A DNA stretch of 36,260 nucleotides from Flavobacterium frigoritolerans (GCF_025847275.1 NZ_JAOZEV010000023.1:1-36260), one strand, 5' to 3'; positions 23,158 through 34,900 are shown, counted from the first letter of the stretch. Translations and numbers: made by a program. The notes: generated by a model from the sequence alone, not told the origin.

Positions 23158-25347
23158 CTAATAACAATCTGTCAATAGTTGTCCATTATTTTTAAAGTCT
23201 AATATGCTTTTGGTTTGTTTGGAAAGGCATAATACATCAAGAGCTGTCTCTACATCTTTTTGCATAGCCAATGAACCGCAAATCATAATAGTACCGCCTT
23301 GTAACAATAATTCAACAAAAAAGTCAGCATCACGGTTTATAAGATCCATTACATAAATATGTTCTGCTTCACGTGATAATGCTAAATGAAAACTTTGTAG
23401 TTGTTGCTTTTGAATCATGGTAGCAGCAAACTTTTTATATTCAGAAACTGTTTCTGTTTCCATTCTGAAACCACAATACAAATGAGTTTCTGTTTTTATC
23501 TTGTTTTGTTCAATCATTCCAAGGAAAGGAGCAATACCAGTTCCGTTAGAAATAAAAGCTACTTTTGATGATTTTTTAGGAAAGTGAAAAGCTTGATTCT
23601 TAAGAATTCGTGCTTTGATGCTATCGCCAGGTTTAAGATTATTTAAATAACTAGAACCCAAACCGTGTGAATGTAGTTTTACAACTAATTGCACATTGCC
23701 AGAATGATTTCCGATAGAGTAGAGGCGTTCTCTATTGTCATTTGCTGGATAAACGGCTAATAAATCACCCGAAACAAATTTGGCTCTGCTTCCTGCTTGT
23801 AAAGTAAGTATAAAAGTGTGTTCTGAATCAGAAACAGGAGTTTTGTCTAATACTATTAATTTCTGTAAGCCTTTCGGAACTTCATTATATAAGGAAGGTG
23901 TTGGGGATAACGGAATTCCAGTTTTAGTACTCCATAATCTAACCCAATTTACAAATTCTTCTGCTGATTTATCATTTACAGTCTGAATTTCTAATAAACG
24001 ATTAGCCCAGTTTTGTTTTTCTAATAATGAATCAATTTCAAAAGCAAAACCGCAATAGCTTGGATAGATTTTTGACCCAAATCCTACAACAGAAAAATGA
24101 ACTTTGTGTTCTTGATTGTGTTTTTTTAGAATGGATGTAAACTTGTTTCCATTAGAAGGAGCATCTCCTAATCCGTGTGTTGATGTGAAAATAATGATAT
24201 GTTCTGCTTTCGGAAAAGTTTTAAAATTATTCAATTCGGTCAAGAAAACTTTCTCACCGTTTGCGATTAATTGTTTGTGAATTGCATTGGCAAATCGTAA
24301 AGAGCTTCCGTTTTCTGAACCAGCCAATAAGATAAATTTGCTTTCCTCAGCTTTGCATTTATTTTTGATTCGGCTTGATCTTCTTTTTAAGGTCATCGCA
24401 AAACCAGAATAAATGAAAAACAGTATATTTAGACAAGCAATACCAAGAATTATTGCCCAAATAGCATTGGTTTTTCCGGTATGAAGGTTAAGGCTTAAAA
24501 GAGCAACTTGTGTTCTCATTGGAGAAAGTTTCTCCGTTACTACAGCTCCAGTTACCTGATTAACTTCAATTTCTCGGTCATTCAATTGAACAATATAATA
24601 TTCTTCAGGATCATCAGAGAAAGGAAATTCTATTTTCTTAACATCAGATAAAAGAGTTTGTTTGAATATTGAAGTCTTATCGTTTTTTTGTTCTGTAATC
24701 GTAATTGATTTTTCCTGCTCCTTTTTTTCTTTATCCATGAAAAAGTTAAACCTCTCCAATGTTAAATAAGTTCCTGTGAGCGCAATAATCAAAATCGGAA
24801 TTAAACTCAATCTTCCTAAGACAATGTGATAATATTGAGAAAAATAATCTTTGGTTACTTTTGAAAAGAATTTACGGAGCCCAAGTTGTCTTTTAACAAC
24901 AAGAACAAAACCTGAAATTGAGATTAGAAAAAGTAAAAAAGAGATAAATCCAACAAAAAAGCGCCCCGTTTCTTTTAAAAATAAAGAACGATGAAAAGCG
25001 GTAATCCATTGAATGAATTCTGTCTTTTTTAGAGGCGTACCTAACTCTTTGGCAGTTAAAGGATCAATGTAAGCATTGACATCATTACCGTCTTGATCAA
25101 TAGCCTGCAGCATTACAAATTGATTGTGATCTACACTTAACTCTGTAATTTCAGGATATACCTTTTTTAAAATAGGTAAAGTCTGTTCTAAAGTTATTGT
25201 ATCAAAATTTGCTGCTCGGTACGGAAATGTTTTTTCTTGTACAGCATCAACAGCTAAAATTACACCTGTAACAGAAGCAGTTAATAAAAATAAAGAAGAA
25301 AACAAAGCCAAGACCAAGTGTGAGTAACGCCAAAAAGAAAGAATCAT
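23158..25347 (-). CDS. PepSY transmembrane protein fused to NADPH-flavin reductase (sulfite reductase flavoprotein-like)
   Basis: The 729-residue protein joins two parts. Residues 1-325 form a PepSY_TM region: membrane segments near 11-33, 130-151, 177-195 and 294-320, a PepSY-like extracytoplasmic region in between, and histidines (His10, His119, His174, His289) at membrane edges that could bind heme. Residues 336-729 are a cytosolic diflavin reductase. A flavodoxin domain (LLAGSENGSS, STHGLGDAPSNG) is followed by an FAD domain with RLYSIGNHS (541-549) and an NADPH site with SNGTGIAPF (600-608) and MICGS, ending in a C-terminal Tyr as in sulfite reductase flavoproteins. Electrons should run NADPH-FAD-FMN-heme to the periplasm. 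It begins 9 bases after the DUF2271 gene. Ferric reduction is one possible use; the acceptor is not proven. Confidence 0.9.
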   Translation of the reverse strand: MILSFWRYSHLVLALFSSLFLLTASVTGVILAVDAVQEKTFPYRAANFDTITLEQTLPILKKVYPEITELSVDHNQFVMLQAIDQDGNDVNAYIDPLTAKELGTPLKKTEFIQWITAFHRSLFLKETGRFFVGFISFLLFLISISGFVLVVKRQLGLRKFFSKVTKDYFSQYYHIVLGRLSLIPILIIALTGTYLTLERFNFFMDKEKKEQEKSITITEQKNDKTSIFKQTLLSDVKKIEFPFSDDPEEYYIVQLNDREIEVNQVTGAVVTEKLSPMRTQVALLSLNLHTGKTNAIWAIILGIACLNILFFIYSGFAMTLKRRSSRIKNKCKAEESKFILLAGSENGSSLRFANAIHKQLIANGEKVFLTELNNFKTFPKAEHIIIFTSTHGLGDAPSNGNKFTSILKKHNQEHKVHFSVVGFGSKIYPSYCGFAFEIDSLLEKQNWANRLLEIQTVNDKSAEEFVNWVRLWSTKTGIPLSPTPSLYNEVPKGLQKLIVLDKTPVSDSEHTFILTLQAGSRAKFVSGDLLAVYPANDNRERLYSIGNHSGNVQLVVKLHSHGLGSSYLNNLKPGDSIKARILKNQAFHFPKKSSKVAFISNGTGIAPFLGMIEQNKIKTETHLYCGFRMETETVSEYKKFAATMIQKQQLQSFHLALSREAEHIYVMDLINRDADFFVELLLQGGTIMICGSLAMQKDVETALDVLCLSKQTKSILDFKNNGQLLTDCY

Positions 25348-25356
25348 TATATGCTA

Positions 25357-25842
25357 TTATATTTTATTTAATCTTACGTAACGAATATATCCTTTACCTT
25401 CGGTCTTAGCTGCTAATCCTTCAGTTGTAAGAGGAATTTCTAAGTCATTTACATAATATTTTTGATCTTCAACAGCACTTTCAAATCTTAATTTGTATCC
25501 AGAATTGATTTTAGAATCTTCAATTTCTATTGTAGTAATACTTCTATCTCCACCCGTTACAGACGCACCAGTTTTTGCACTAATATTATCAGATGTTTTT
25601 TTAGAATGAAATTTATTCCATTCTTTTAGTGTGTTGTACCATTTTTTATCATCTCCCATTACATAAAGAGTTTTTTCATATTCTCCTTTAGCATTGATAA
25701 GAGAAACAACTATATAAGCACCTTCTCCCATATAGTTTGACATCTGAAGCATGCATTTGTATTTTGAAGCCTGTGCAGAAGCTTGTAAAGATATTAGACA
25801 GATAAGTGCTCCAGTAAGAGCTATTTTAAATATTGATTTCAT
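25357..25842 (-). CDS. Exported DUF2271 protein with a candidate flavinylation site
   Basis: The 161-residue product has a signal peptide (about 1-25, ending SAQAS). A beta-rich domain follows with the DUF2271 look: YIVVSLINAKGEYEKTLYVMGDDKKWYNTLKEW in the first half and a YIRYVRL end. In the middle, TGAS at residues 91-94 (context SAKTGASVTGG) resembles the [S/T]GA[S/T] sites to which ApbE attaches FMN in NqrC and RnfG. Ser94 would be the acceptor. I recall DUF2271 proteins being listed near PepSY proteins and ApbE in surveys of extracytosolic flavinylation. Here it lies between the ankyrin gene and the PepSY-reductase gene, with apbE at the operon end. I infer a periplasmic FMN carrier that takes electrons from the PepSY-reductase. 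Confidence 0.82.
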   Translation of the reverse strand: MKSIFKIALTGALICLISLQASAQASKYKCMLQMSNYMGEGAYIVVSLINAKGEYEKTLYVMGDDKKWYNTLKEWNKFHSKKTSDNISAKTGASVTGGDRSITTIEIEDSKINSGYKLRFESAVEDQKYYVNDLEIPLTTEGLAAKTEGKGYIRYVRLNKI

Positions 25843-25892
25843 AATGTAATTACCTTTGTATTATTGTATTGTAGTAATGCGAATGTTTATTG

Positions 25893-27389
25893 TTATTTTA
25901 AAAATTCAAGTGAAACGTTATTTTTTGCTAATGTTTCATTTTCCTTTGCTAATGCGTAGGCACTTTCGTCAAATTCAGTTTGAATATCTTTTTTCGCACC
26001 AATTGATAAAAGATATTTTAAGATAGAATCATCCTTAGAAACCATTGCAGCTTTATGTAGAGCAGTTAAGCCATCTTTATTTTTTGCATTTACATCAATG
26101 TTTAAAGATGTTAATTTTTTTATCAATCCTAAATCATTTTTAGACATTGCGATGTGATATAAGGTACTTCCGTCTAGCTGTGGCGTGGCTAAGTTTAATC
26201 CTTTATCCTGAAGTAATTTTATTTTAGTTTCAAAAGGATCTTTTGCTGGAGCAGCTTCACGACCATTTTGTGGACGATAAGATTGTACCAAATAATAACC
26301 TAAATTGTTTCCTTCTTTATCTTTAACAGTAATGTCAGCTCCTTTAGTTAAAAGAATCTCAACAGCTTCGGGAGTTCCTGATTTTACTGCAAATGTTAAA
26401 GCAGATTCTCCTTTTAGATTTTGAGCATTTAAATTTTTTACTTTCGGAAGTAATTCTTCTAAAACAGCAGTATCTTTAGCCGAAGCAGCAATCATTAATG
26501 GAGTATTTCCTTCTTTATCCGCTTTGTTTGCATCTACACCCTTAGCTAGAAAATATTTGACGATTTCAGTTTGATTAGGTTTACCTACTAAAAAGTGAAG
26601 AACATTTTCTCCAGATTTAGTTTCAGCAGTTGGTTTTAGTTTAAGTTCATCAACTAAATATTTATAAGCTTCAATAGGAGATGATTCTCTACGAGCACCT
26701 TGCGCTGCAATTAGAAGTGCATTATCATTAAATTTAACTCCTTTTTCTAAAAGCTTCTTTAAAAGTGTAACATTTCCTGATCTGGCAGCATAATTAAACG
26801 CTGTGTTTCCTTCGTTATCCGTATCTTTTAAAGACATTCCTTTAGTCGCAAAATAAGTTGAAAGGCTTAAATCTTTATCATTAGGAATACCTATTAATAA
26901 TAAATTCGCACCATCTCTGTATTTTTTCTTTGGGTCAATTCCTGCTTTAAAAAAAGCGTCGTATAAAGCTGCATTTGATTGTCCGCTACTAGCAGCAAAA
27001 GCAATTGGGGTTGTACCTTTACTATCTTCAAGATTGATATCAGAACCTTTTGCAATAAGATATTCTACAAGTTCAACATTTCCTCTGTAGGCTGCCCAAT
27101 GTAGATAAATACGGCTGTCATGAGTCATCTTATTTATTGGATTTCCTGGCTGTTCTAAAAGAAATTTTATAGTTGCTGTTGGAGCATCATTATTAATAGC
27201 TAAAACAACTGGATCAAAAGCATTTTGATTAGGCTGTGATGGGTTGCTTCCTTTCTCTATTTCGGCTTTAACAGCAGTTACATCTGGTGAAGTCTTCCAA
27301 AATGATTGCTCAAGTAATGTGTTTTTTTGCTGGGCACTAACAAATAAAGTAGCGACTAATGCTAAAGAAATAAAAAGATTCTTCTTCAT
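25893..27389 (-). CDS. Large exported ankyrin-repeat protein, first gene of the flavin-transfer operon
   Basis: The 498-residue product has a signal peptide (about 1-19, ending VSAQ). About 13 ankyrin-like units then run from about residue 57 to the end, with clear ones such as IYLHWAAYRGNVELVEYLIAKGSDIN, GNTPLMIAASAKDTAVLEELL, GESALTFAVKSGTPEAVEILLTKGADI and GLTALHKAAMVSKDDSILKYLLSIGA. There is no enzymatic domain, so a protein-binding or scaffolding role in the periplasm is likely. It is driven by a good promoter (27484-27513) and followed after 50 bases by the DUF2271 gene. Periplasmic ankyrin proteins are unusual but known; Pseudomonas AnkB supports a periplasmic catalase. A redox-protective or assembly role here is speculation. 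Confidence 0.9.
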   Translation of the reverse strand: MKKNLFISLALVATLFVSAQQKNTLLEQSFWKTSPDVTAVKAEIEKGSNPSQPNQNAFDPVVLAINNDAPTATIKFLLEQPGNPINKMTHDSRIYLHWAAYRGNVELVEYLIAKGSDINLEDSKGTTPIAFAASSGQSNAALYDAFFKAGIDPKKKYRDGANLLLIGIPNDKDLSLSTYFATKGMSLKDTDNEGNTAFNYAARSGNVTLLKKLLEKGVKFNDNALLIAAQGARRESSPIEAYKYLVDELKLKPTAETKSGENVLHFLVGKPNQTEIVKYFLAKGVDANKADKEGNTPLMIAASAKDTAVLEELLPKVKNLNAQNLKGESALTFAVKSGTPEAVEILLTKGADITVKDKEGNNLGYYLVQSYRPQNGREAAPAKDPFETKIKLLQDKGLNLATPQLDGSTLYHIAMSKNDLGLIKKLTSLNIDVNAKNKDGLTALHKAAMVSKDDSILKYLLSIGAKKDIQTEFDESAYALAKENETLAKNNVSLEFLK

Positions 27390-27483
27390 GTTTAGGTATT
27401 TATTGTTTATTGAATTTTTGACAAGATTTGTTTTTTATTTATATGCGGAATAATCAACCTATTTAGAATAAATAAGAATAAAG

Positions 27484-27513
27484 CAAATGTAAATATTAAT
27501 ATCTTTAAATCAA
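27484..27513 (-). promoter_or_regulatory. Promoter of the ankyrin-DUF2271-PepSY-apbE operon
   Basis: On the minus strand, TTG (27513-27511) and TACATTTG (27491-27484) are separated by 19 bases, an excellent TTG / TAnnTTTG match. The leader to the ankyrin ATG is about 90 bases. The rest of the 600-base divergent gap (27514-27930) shows no gene or recognisable element. Confidence 0.8.
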
Positions 27514-27930
27514 GGCTAAATTCGCCAAAAAATAAAAATATTTGACTCTTGAGATTTTTACGATATTAAAAAGACTCCATAGTTTCTATTGTGTTCTTAA
27601 TAAGTAGTATATTAATTTAAAACAGATGTTAATCGAGTGCTGTCGGCTACATTTTAAGTTTTTATTAAAATAATCTATAAAAGTTCTATAATGGATTTTA
27701 ACATCAAAATTGGAGTAAAGTGTAGAGCAGTAGGTTAATTTGTAATTATAGAAAACCTGTTAATACCACTTCATAAACAAACCTTTTTTAGATTCTTGTT
27801 TAGCTGCCATTACTACTATTTAATTTGGAATGTAGGTCCTCAAATAGGTGAAAATAAAAGGATGTAATACATTTTAAAAGTGTTTAAGATGTTGATAATT
27901 AGTTAAATAAAATATTTCACTTCTAAATTA

Positions 27931-27938
27931 TAAATTTG
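27931..27938 (+). promoter_or_regulatory. Candidate -7 element of the DUF4294 gene
   Basis: TAAATTTG matches TAnnTTTG 51 bases before the ATG, but no TTG lies at the expected spacing. Confidence 0.3.
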
Positions 27939-27989
27939 GTATTACAATTGTATATAAATGTATAATTTTACATTCAAATTAATAACTCA

Positions 27990-28673
27990 ATGAAGTTTAT
28001 AACCTATTTATTTTGCTTTCTTCTAGCGTCTTTTGTTGGTCATGCTCAAATCGATAAAAATAATCCGCAACAAATGGGATATGTTTTGACCGAAAAGGAT
28101 TCTATATTAAATGATACAATCCAATTGCCAGAGATTATTATTTCAAAAGAAAAGCTTGATCCAGAAACTCAAAAACAATTTTTAATTCTTCAGAATAGAG
28201 TTTATAAAACATATCCATTTGCCCGACTAGCTTCTGAAAGATTGGTTGCTCTTAATAAAGGGATGGCTCGTTTATCTTCAAATAGAGAAAAAAAGAAATA
28301 TTTTAAAATTGTAGAAGACTATCTTAATAATGAATTTGAAGGAAAACTAAAGAAGTTGTCTCGCAAACAGGGACAAATATTAGTGAAGCTCATTCATCGA
28401 CAAACTGGAACTACTACATTTGAGTTAGTAAAAACTTTAAAAAGTGGTTGGAAAGCATTTTGGGCAAACACAACTGCTAATGTTTTTGATATAAGTTTAA
28501 AGACAGAATATGCTCCTTATGAAGTTAATGAGGATTATTTAATCGAAACAATTTTAACTCGTGCTTTCGAATCTGGCAGATTACAATATCAAGCACCCGC
28601 ACATCCAGTTGATTATAATGATCTTAGTGAGCGATGGCAAGAAAAAGCAAAAGAATTGAAGGCTGTAAAATAG
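27990..28673 (+). CDS. Exported DUF4294 protein
   Basis: The 227-residue product has a signal peptide (about 1-19, ending GHAQ). It then has the DUF4294 pattern: DTIQLPEIIISKEKL, the segment LQNRVYKTYPFARLASERLVALN, and a basic stretch KKLSRKQGQILVKLIHRQTGTTTFELVKTLKSGWKAFWANTTA. The domain is common in Bacteroidetes and has no assigned function to my knowledge. The product should be periplasmic. It is a single-gene unit ending in a strong terminator and lies divergent from the flavin-transfer operon, so a functional link is possible but not shown. Confidence 0.85.
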   Translation: MKFITYLFCFLLASFVGHAQIDKNNPQQMGYVLTEKDSILNDTIQLPEIIISKEKLDPETQKQFLILQNRVYKTYPFARLASERLVALNKGMARLSSNREKKKYFKIVEDYLNNEFEGKLKKLSRKQGQILVKLIHRQTGTTTFELVKTLKSGWKAFWANTTANVFDISLKTEYAPYEVNEDYLIETILTRAFESGRLQYQAPAHPVDYNDLSERWQEKAKELKAVK

Positions 28674-28699
28674 CTCAAAGATTTAATTAAAAATTACAG

Positions 28700-28737
28700 A
28701 AAGACCAATCAAATATGTTTTGATTGGTCTTTTTTTA
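28700..28737 (+). terminator. Terminator of the DUF4294 gene
   Basis: AAAGACCAATCAAA (28700-28713) pairs perfectly with TTTGATTGGTCTTT (28719-28732) around a five-base loop and runs into Ts. The remaining 240 bases before the S8 gene are strikingly T-rich on the plus strand, with no clear element. Confidence 0.88.
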
Positions 28738-28977
28738 TTAAATCACTTTTTCAAACCAAATTTTGCTTGTTTTTATTTTAATATGCCAAATTGTATTTTT
28801 CTTGATTCTGTTATATATGAGATTATTTTTTTTGTTATTTTTTTTCTAGTATTTAGTGGGTTTTGTGTTTTTATTTAACATGCTCACTTTGTTATTGTTT
28901 GTTTTTTATGATTTTATTTGTAGGTTTACTCTTTGATGGGTGTTTTTAACTGATTATTAATCAAATACTTTTATGAA

Positions 28978-31900
28978 ATGAATAAAAAAATACTTAGCCT
29001 AATTGCGATGTTTCTAACTATTTCAGTGTTTGCACAGGGCATTCCTGAAAATGATTTTTTTATTTCTATAAATGGAAATAAAATAGAGACAACTGCTAAT
29101 TTTAAGCAGCAGATTAAAGAACTTAAAAAAAGTACAAGTAAAAAACAAAGCCCTCAAACGGAGTACACTTTGTTACAATTTAAAAAAATCCCATCTAAGG
29201 ATGAGCAGCAAAAATTGAAAAGACAAGGAGTAACTTTACTCAGTTATTTGTCAAATAATGCATATTATGTTGCAATCGAGTCTGATTTTTATAGTATAGG
29301 GAATGTTTCTGATAACATAAGAACCATAATCGCAATTGATCCAAAATATAAATTAGATCAAATGATTGTAGATGAAGTTATTCCGGATTATGCTTTACAA
29401 GGGAATAATGTAAAAGTAGTAGTAAGCTATTTTAAAGGAGTCGATAGCGAGTTGATTTCGCAAGATTTAGCAAGTTCATTTGTAAAAAGCATCAAAAATG
29501 ATCCTTTTTTTAATCAAATCTATTTAGAAGTTTCTAAAGAAAAATTAGAAGAAATAGCCAAATTTAATTGGGTTCAAAATATCGAATTAGTTCCTCCTCC
29601 TGTTGAAAGTGATAATCTTCCCGGTTTAACTTCACATAAAGCAAATGTTTTAGGATCTACCATAGCGGGTCTAGGATATGGATTAACAGGAAAAGGTGTT
29701 AAAGTAGGAGTTTGGGATGGAAATCTTGAGCCACACAAAGATCATACAGGTAGAGTAGTAGCAAAAGAATATGAATCGAATTCGTCTCATGGAGAGCACG
29801 TTTCGGGAACTATCGGTGGAGCAGGATTGTTGGATCCAAGAGCAAAAGGTATGGCACCAGAAGTTAAAATGTATGGTTGGAATTTTAATACCCAGTCTAA
29901 TGGATTGTCAGTTCAACAAGAAAGAGTAAAATCTGTTCTGGAAGATGATATAGATCTGACATCAAATTCTTATGGACTTAACCTTACTGCGGGTTTTAAT
30001 ACGAATAGATACAATGTAGGAGATCGTGGTGATGATGACGTTACTGTAACTTATCCGTATCTTTTAAATATATATTCTAATGGAAATGCTCAAACAGCAT
30101 ATGCAGGTGGATTTAATACTTCAACGAAGAATTCAAAAAATGCTTTGCACGTTGCGGCCAATAATCCCAATGATTTAATTAGTAGTTATAGTAGTTTCGG
30201 TCCTACTATTGATGGTCGATTAGTGCCCCAAATTTCAGCAGTTGGTAGCAATGTATATTCGTTGGATTATAGCAATTCCTATCAGTTTATGAGTGGGACT
30301 TCAATGGCGACACCAGGAACTACAGGTACAGTAGCTTTGCTTTATGAAAGATATAAAAATATTTATGGAACAAAACCTTTAGCTTCTCTTATGAAAGCGT
30401 TGGTTGCTAATACCGCAAAAGATGTTGGTAATCCTGGCCCAGATTATAAATATGGATTTGGTAACCTTAATGGATTAAGAGCTGTAAAAGTATTAGATAA
30501 AAAAATGTTTTATACAGCATCAGTTGCTAATGGAGAAACCTATGAAAAAGAAATTGTAGTTCCGGCAGGATTAGTTACTTTAAAAGTGATGTTAGCTTAT
30601 TCAGATATTGGTGCTACACCAGGTTCAAGTTCTATTCAGGTTAATGATTTAGATGTTAAAATTGTAAAAGATGGAGTGTCTACTTTACCATGGACTTTAA
30701 ACCCAACAGCGCCTAACGAAAATGCAAAAAGAGGAGTTGACAATTTAAATAATATTGAACAAGTGACTTTGGATAACCCTGCTGCAGGAACTTATAAAAT
30801 TATTGTTACAGGTACAAAGATTCCTCTTAATAGTCAGGAATTTTCAGTAGTGTATGATTATGTAGCTCCAGAGTTGATTCTTACTTATCCAATAGGGGGC
30901 GAAAAATTCAATACAGATTCAACAGAATATATTCGTTGGGACTATGAGGGAGAAGCAAAAGCATTTACTCTTGAATATTCAATAGACGGAGGGGTGAATT
31001 ATACAGTAATAGCGAAAGATATTCCATCAGCGGCTAGAAATTTTGCATGGAGCGTACCGTCAGGAATAGTTGCTAATTCTAAAATAAGAATAATTGCGGG
31101 TAGTAAAGTAGATACTTCTAAAGAAGTTTTTAATATTATAACCGAACCTAAAAATTTAGTTATTGCACCAGCAGCATGTGGTGTTTCTTCTTATAAAATG
31201 GATTGGGATCCTATCGTAGGAGCAAAATACGAGGTTTTAAAAATGAATGGTTTCAAGTTTGATGTTATAGCTACAGTAACAGATCCTACATATACATTTG
31301 CAAATGTTGCGGTAGGCGAGGACAACTGGTTTTCGGTTCGTGCTATAGATATTGCATCAGGAATTGTTTCCGAAAGAGTTCGAGCGGTAAATGTAGAGCC
31401 AGTTTCTCAATCGGTTTTGAACGCTTTAAGCTTGCCATTCACTGAAGAATTTACTAACAGAAAGGCAACAAATTATGTTTTTTCTAAAGGAAAAACAGGA
31501 GAAGTGAAATATGAGTATGTAAATGCTCAGTTTTTAGATGGAGTAAAAATGGCTGGATCAGCAGGAACAGCTTTGGCTCCTTGGGTAACAAGCCTAAAAA
31601 GCAATGTCGCATTTACAAATAATCCAGACTACATAAAAAAAGTAACTTTTTGTGATATTGATGCAACTAGTCTGGCAGGAAAACCATTAAGATTGAAGTT
31701 CTTTTTAGAATGGAGTAATGTTTCTATTGTTGGGACCGAGAAGAACTTATTTAGAGTTTTGATAAATGGAGTTCCAGTAATGAGCCATGAAAATCAAGAT
31801 GTTTACGGAGAAACCGCTTCGTACAGTGATAAAGAATTGACTTATGACTTATCAGCTTACGCAGGAACTACATTTAGTGTAGCTTTTGAAACAGTAAGTG

Positions 31901-34900
31901 ATAATGATTTTGTAGCAACAAATAGCGGAGATGTGTATGGTGCTACTTATATAGATAATGTAGAAATTTTTGAAGCAACAGCAACCGATTTAGCGTTGAG
32001 TTCGTTTACATCTAACACAGGACTTACAGCTGCTGAAACAGTGCAAGTTAAAGTGTTTAATAATTCTCCAGTAGCAATTAGTAATATTCCAGTTTCTTAT
32101 AAAATTAATAATGGAGCAGCAGTTGTAGAGACAATTCCAGGTCCAGTTAGTCCATTGAGTGAGGTGACTTATGATTTTGCTCAAAAAGCAGATTTTTCAG
32201 CAGCAGGAGTATATACTGTAATAGCTAGTGTAAATTATCCAGGCGATGCAGTTCCAGATAATAATGTAATAACAAAAAATGTTAATAATACAGGGGCTGA
32301 CATAGCAATGGGAGCAGCTGCTAGTATAACTACCTGTTCAGCGGTATTTACAGATAGTGGAACGCGTTACGGAAATTATGCAGATAACCTCGTTCAAACA
32401 ATGACTTTTAAGCCAGCTATAGTGGGTAATAGTATTAAAGTAGACTTTAGTGCTTTTGATGTTGAACCAGACTATGATTATTTGTACGTTTATAATGGAG
32501 CAACAAGTGCAGCTACATTAATAGGAGCATTTACAGGATATACTTTACCATCATCATTAACATCTACGGCAGCTGGAGGGGAATTAACGTTTAGGTTTAC
32601 TTCAGATGGAGGAGTAACTGAAGCAGGATGGGTTGCAAATATTACTTGTGTAACTAAACCAATAGTAAATGATGCGAGTATAGTCTCCATAGTTACGCCT
32701 GAAGTTCTAGGTAAAAAGTCAAGTACACATACCATAGCCATTAGAGTTAGTAATTTAGGATCTGTTGCTCTAGTAAACCATCCAGTATTTTATCAGGTAA
32801 ATAATGGAACAAAAGTTACCGAAATAATTCCTGCTATTGCGCCATATTCAACTGTAAGCTTCACATTTACTGCAAAAGCAGATTTGTCTACTGTTGATGC
32901 TACATATATAATAAAAAGTGGTGTTGATATCGCAGATGATAATAGTGCTAATGACGTAATTGAAAAAACTGTATATAATAAAAATGAATTACCTGTTCAT
33001 GTTAATACAGATGGACATGCAATTTCTAAATTAAAATGGAATGACATTGTTAATGCTTCAGGAACTACAGCATATTCAGATTTTAAGAATATAAAAATTC
33101 CAGTATATGCAGGCTTTACTTATCAGCCAGAAGTAACAATAACAAAAACAGGAAATCCTATAACGCGAGATCAAACATCTAGTGTAGGAGTGTTTACTAT
33201 GATGGTAATAGATTTAAATGGAGACGGTAATTTAACAGATGAGTTCTATGCAGGTAATTTTTGGGTAAATACGACGACTGCATCAACATCGCCAGCGATT
33301 CCGTCAACAACTAGTACGCATTATTTTAGAAACAATTTTACTTTGGTTGGAGGATTAACTATTCCGGCAGCTACAATAGCTGGCGAAAAACTAATGCGTG
33401 TTATACATATGTATCGTTCGCCTAGCGAATATTATAATGTAAATCTTGGTCCAACAATTGATGGGCTCACAAGTTCAAGATCAGATTTTGAAGTAGAAGA
33501 ATATACAATAAACGTATTGCCTTTTACAGTTGCAGATGCTAGTGTAGAAAGAGTTGTTGCTCCAACTAAACCAGGTAGAGCACCAGTTTCAGTTACAGCT
33601 TTACTTCGAAATTACTCGACTACGCCAATTTCAAACTTCCCAGTAGCATACAAAATTAATGGAGCAAATGAAGTAGTTCAAAATTTCACTGCCACAATTG
33701 CTGCAGGAGGAACTGCTAATTTTACATTTACAACAAAAGCTAATTTAGGAGTTCCTGCAGATTATACGATCGATGTATATACAAAATTAGCAGGGGACAC
33801 AGATACTACAAATGATTCTAAATCAATAGTACTTTCGTATACCGCAAATTTAGCTACAAATGTTACAGGAACTTTTGATGGAGTAAATGATTTTATAAAA
33901 ACAGATATTACCCCAGCATTGAATCTTACTAATAACTATACATTCGAGACTTGGGTTAATCAAAAGCAACCATCAGTTTTTGGAAGACTTTTAGAGAAAG
34001 GGACCGTCTTGGCTTTCATACATAACAATAGTAGCTTATCTATTTATAAAGAAAATAGTTTGGTGATTTCTATAACCACGGCAATGGGTTCTTATGTTAT
34101 TAACACAGGAGTAAATACTATTAAACAAAACAAATGGCATCATATTGCCTATACAGTAAGTGCTGCTAATGTTTATACGGTTTATATAGATGGAGTTTCG
34201 GTTCCTTTTACAAGCACAGGTACAGCAGGTGCAGCTAGTTCAAATGCAACTGCTGCGGCTTACATAGGTAATAATGCAGGCTTGGCCCGTGGTCTAAACG
34301 GAAATATAGACGAAATACGTATTTGGGCAGGAGTTCGTAATCAGGCGACAATCAATGCAAATGTTACGACAAAATATGTAGGCAACGAACCAGGGCTATT
34401 GGCATATTATTCATTTTCTGAAGGAAATAAGCAATATGTTTTTGATAGTACTATGAGTGATAATACAGCAGTAGTTACAAATGCAGATACAGATGGACTA
34501 GGAGAAGGTAAATTCTGGAATGTTCCGGTTTTATTGCAAAACATTGAGTTTGTAAATCAACTTTCATCATCTTATGATGCAGCGACTAAAACATATTCTG
34601 TATTATTAAACGATGGAGGAGATGTGACTACTGGAATCATCAATTACAATTTAGGGATGAGAAGTATTGCGAAAATAAATGACATCACACAAATTAACGG
34701 TGTTACTCCAAATGATTACACAAACCCAGTTACATTAAAAGTAGAAGGAGTAGGTTTTAATACAGGTATTTCTGAAACCTATATTATAAAAGTAGATGTT
34801 GATTTGAACAAAGAAAGTAAGTTGATCTCTTATGATTTTAAAACAGCCTCAAATTCAGGATTAACTCAAGATATCAATACAGATATATTAGGTAATAATG

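Noticed and set aside
23780..23986. Open frame on the plus strand within the PepSY-reductase gene
   Set aside because: It is antisense to well-conserved flavoprotein coding sequence and has no independent support.
32490..32741. 83-codon open frame on the minus strand inside the S8 protease gene
   Set aside because: It lies wholly within a strongly supported coding region, in a low-complexity Ser/Thr/Ala/Val-coding stretch, and has no start context or family resemblance.
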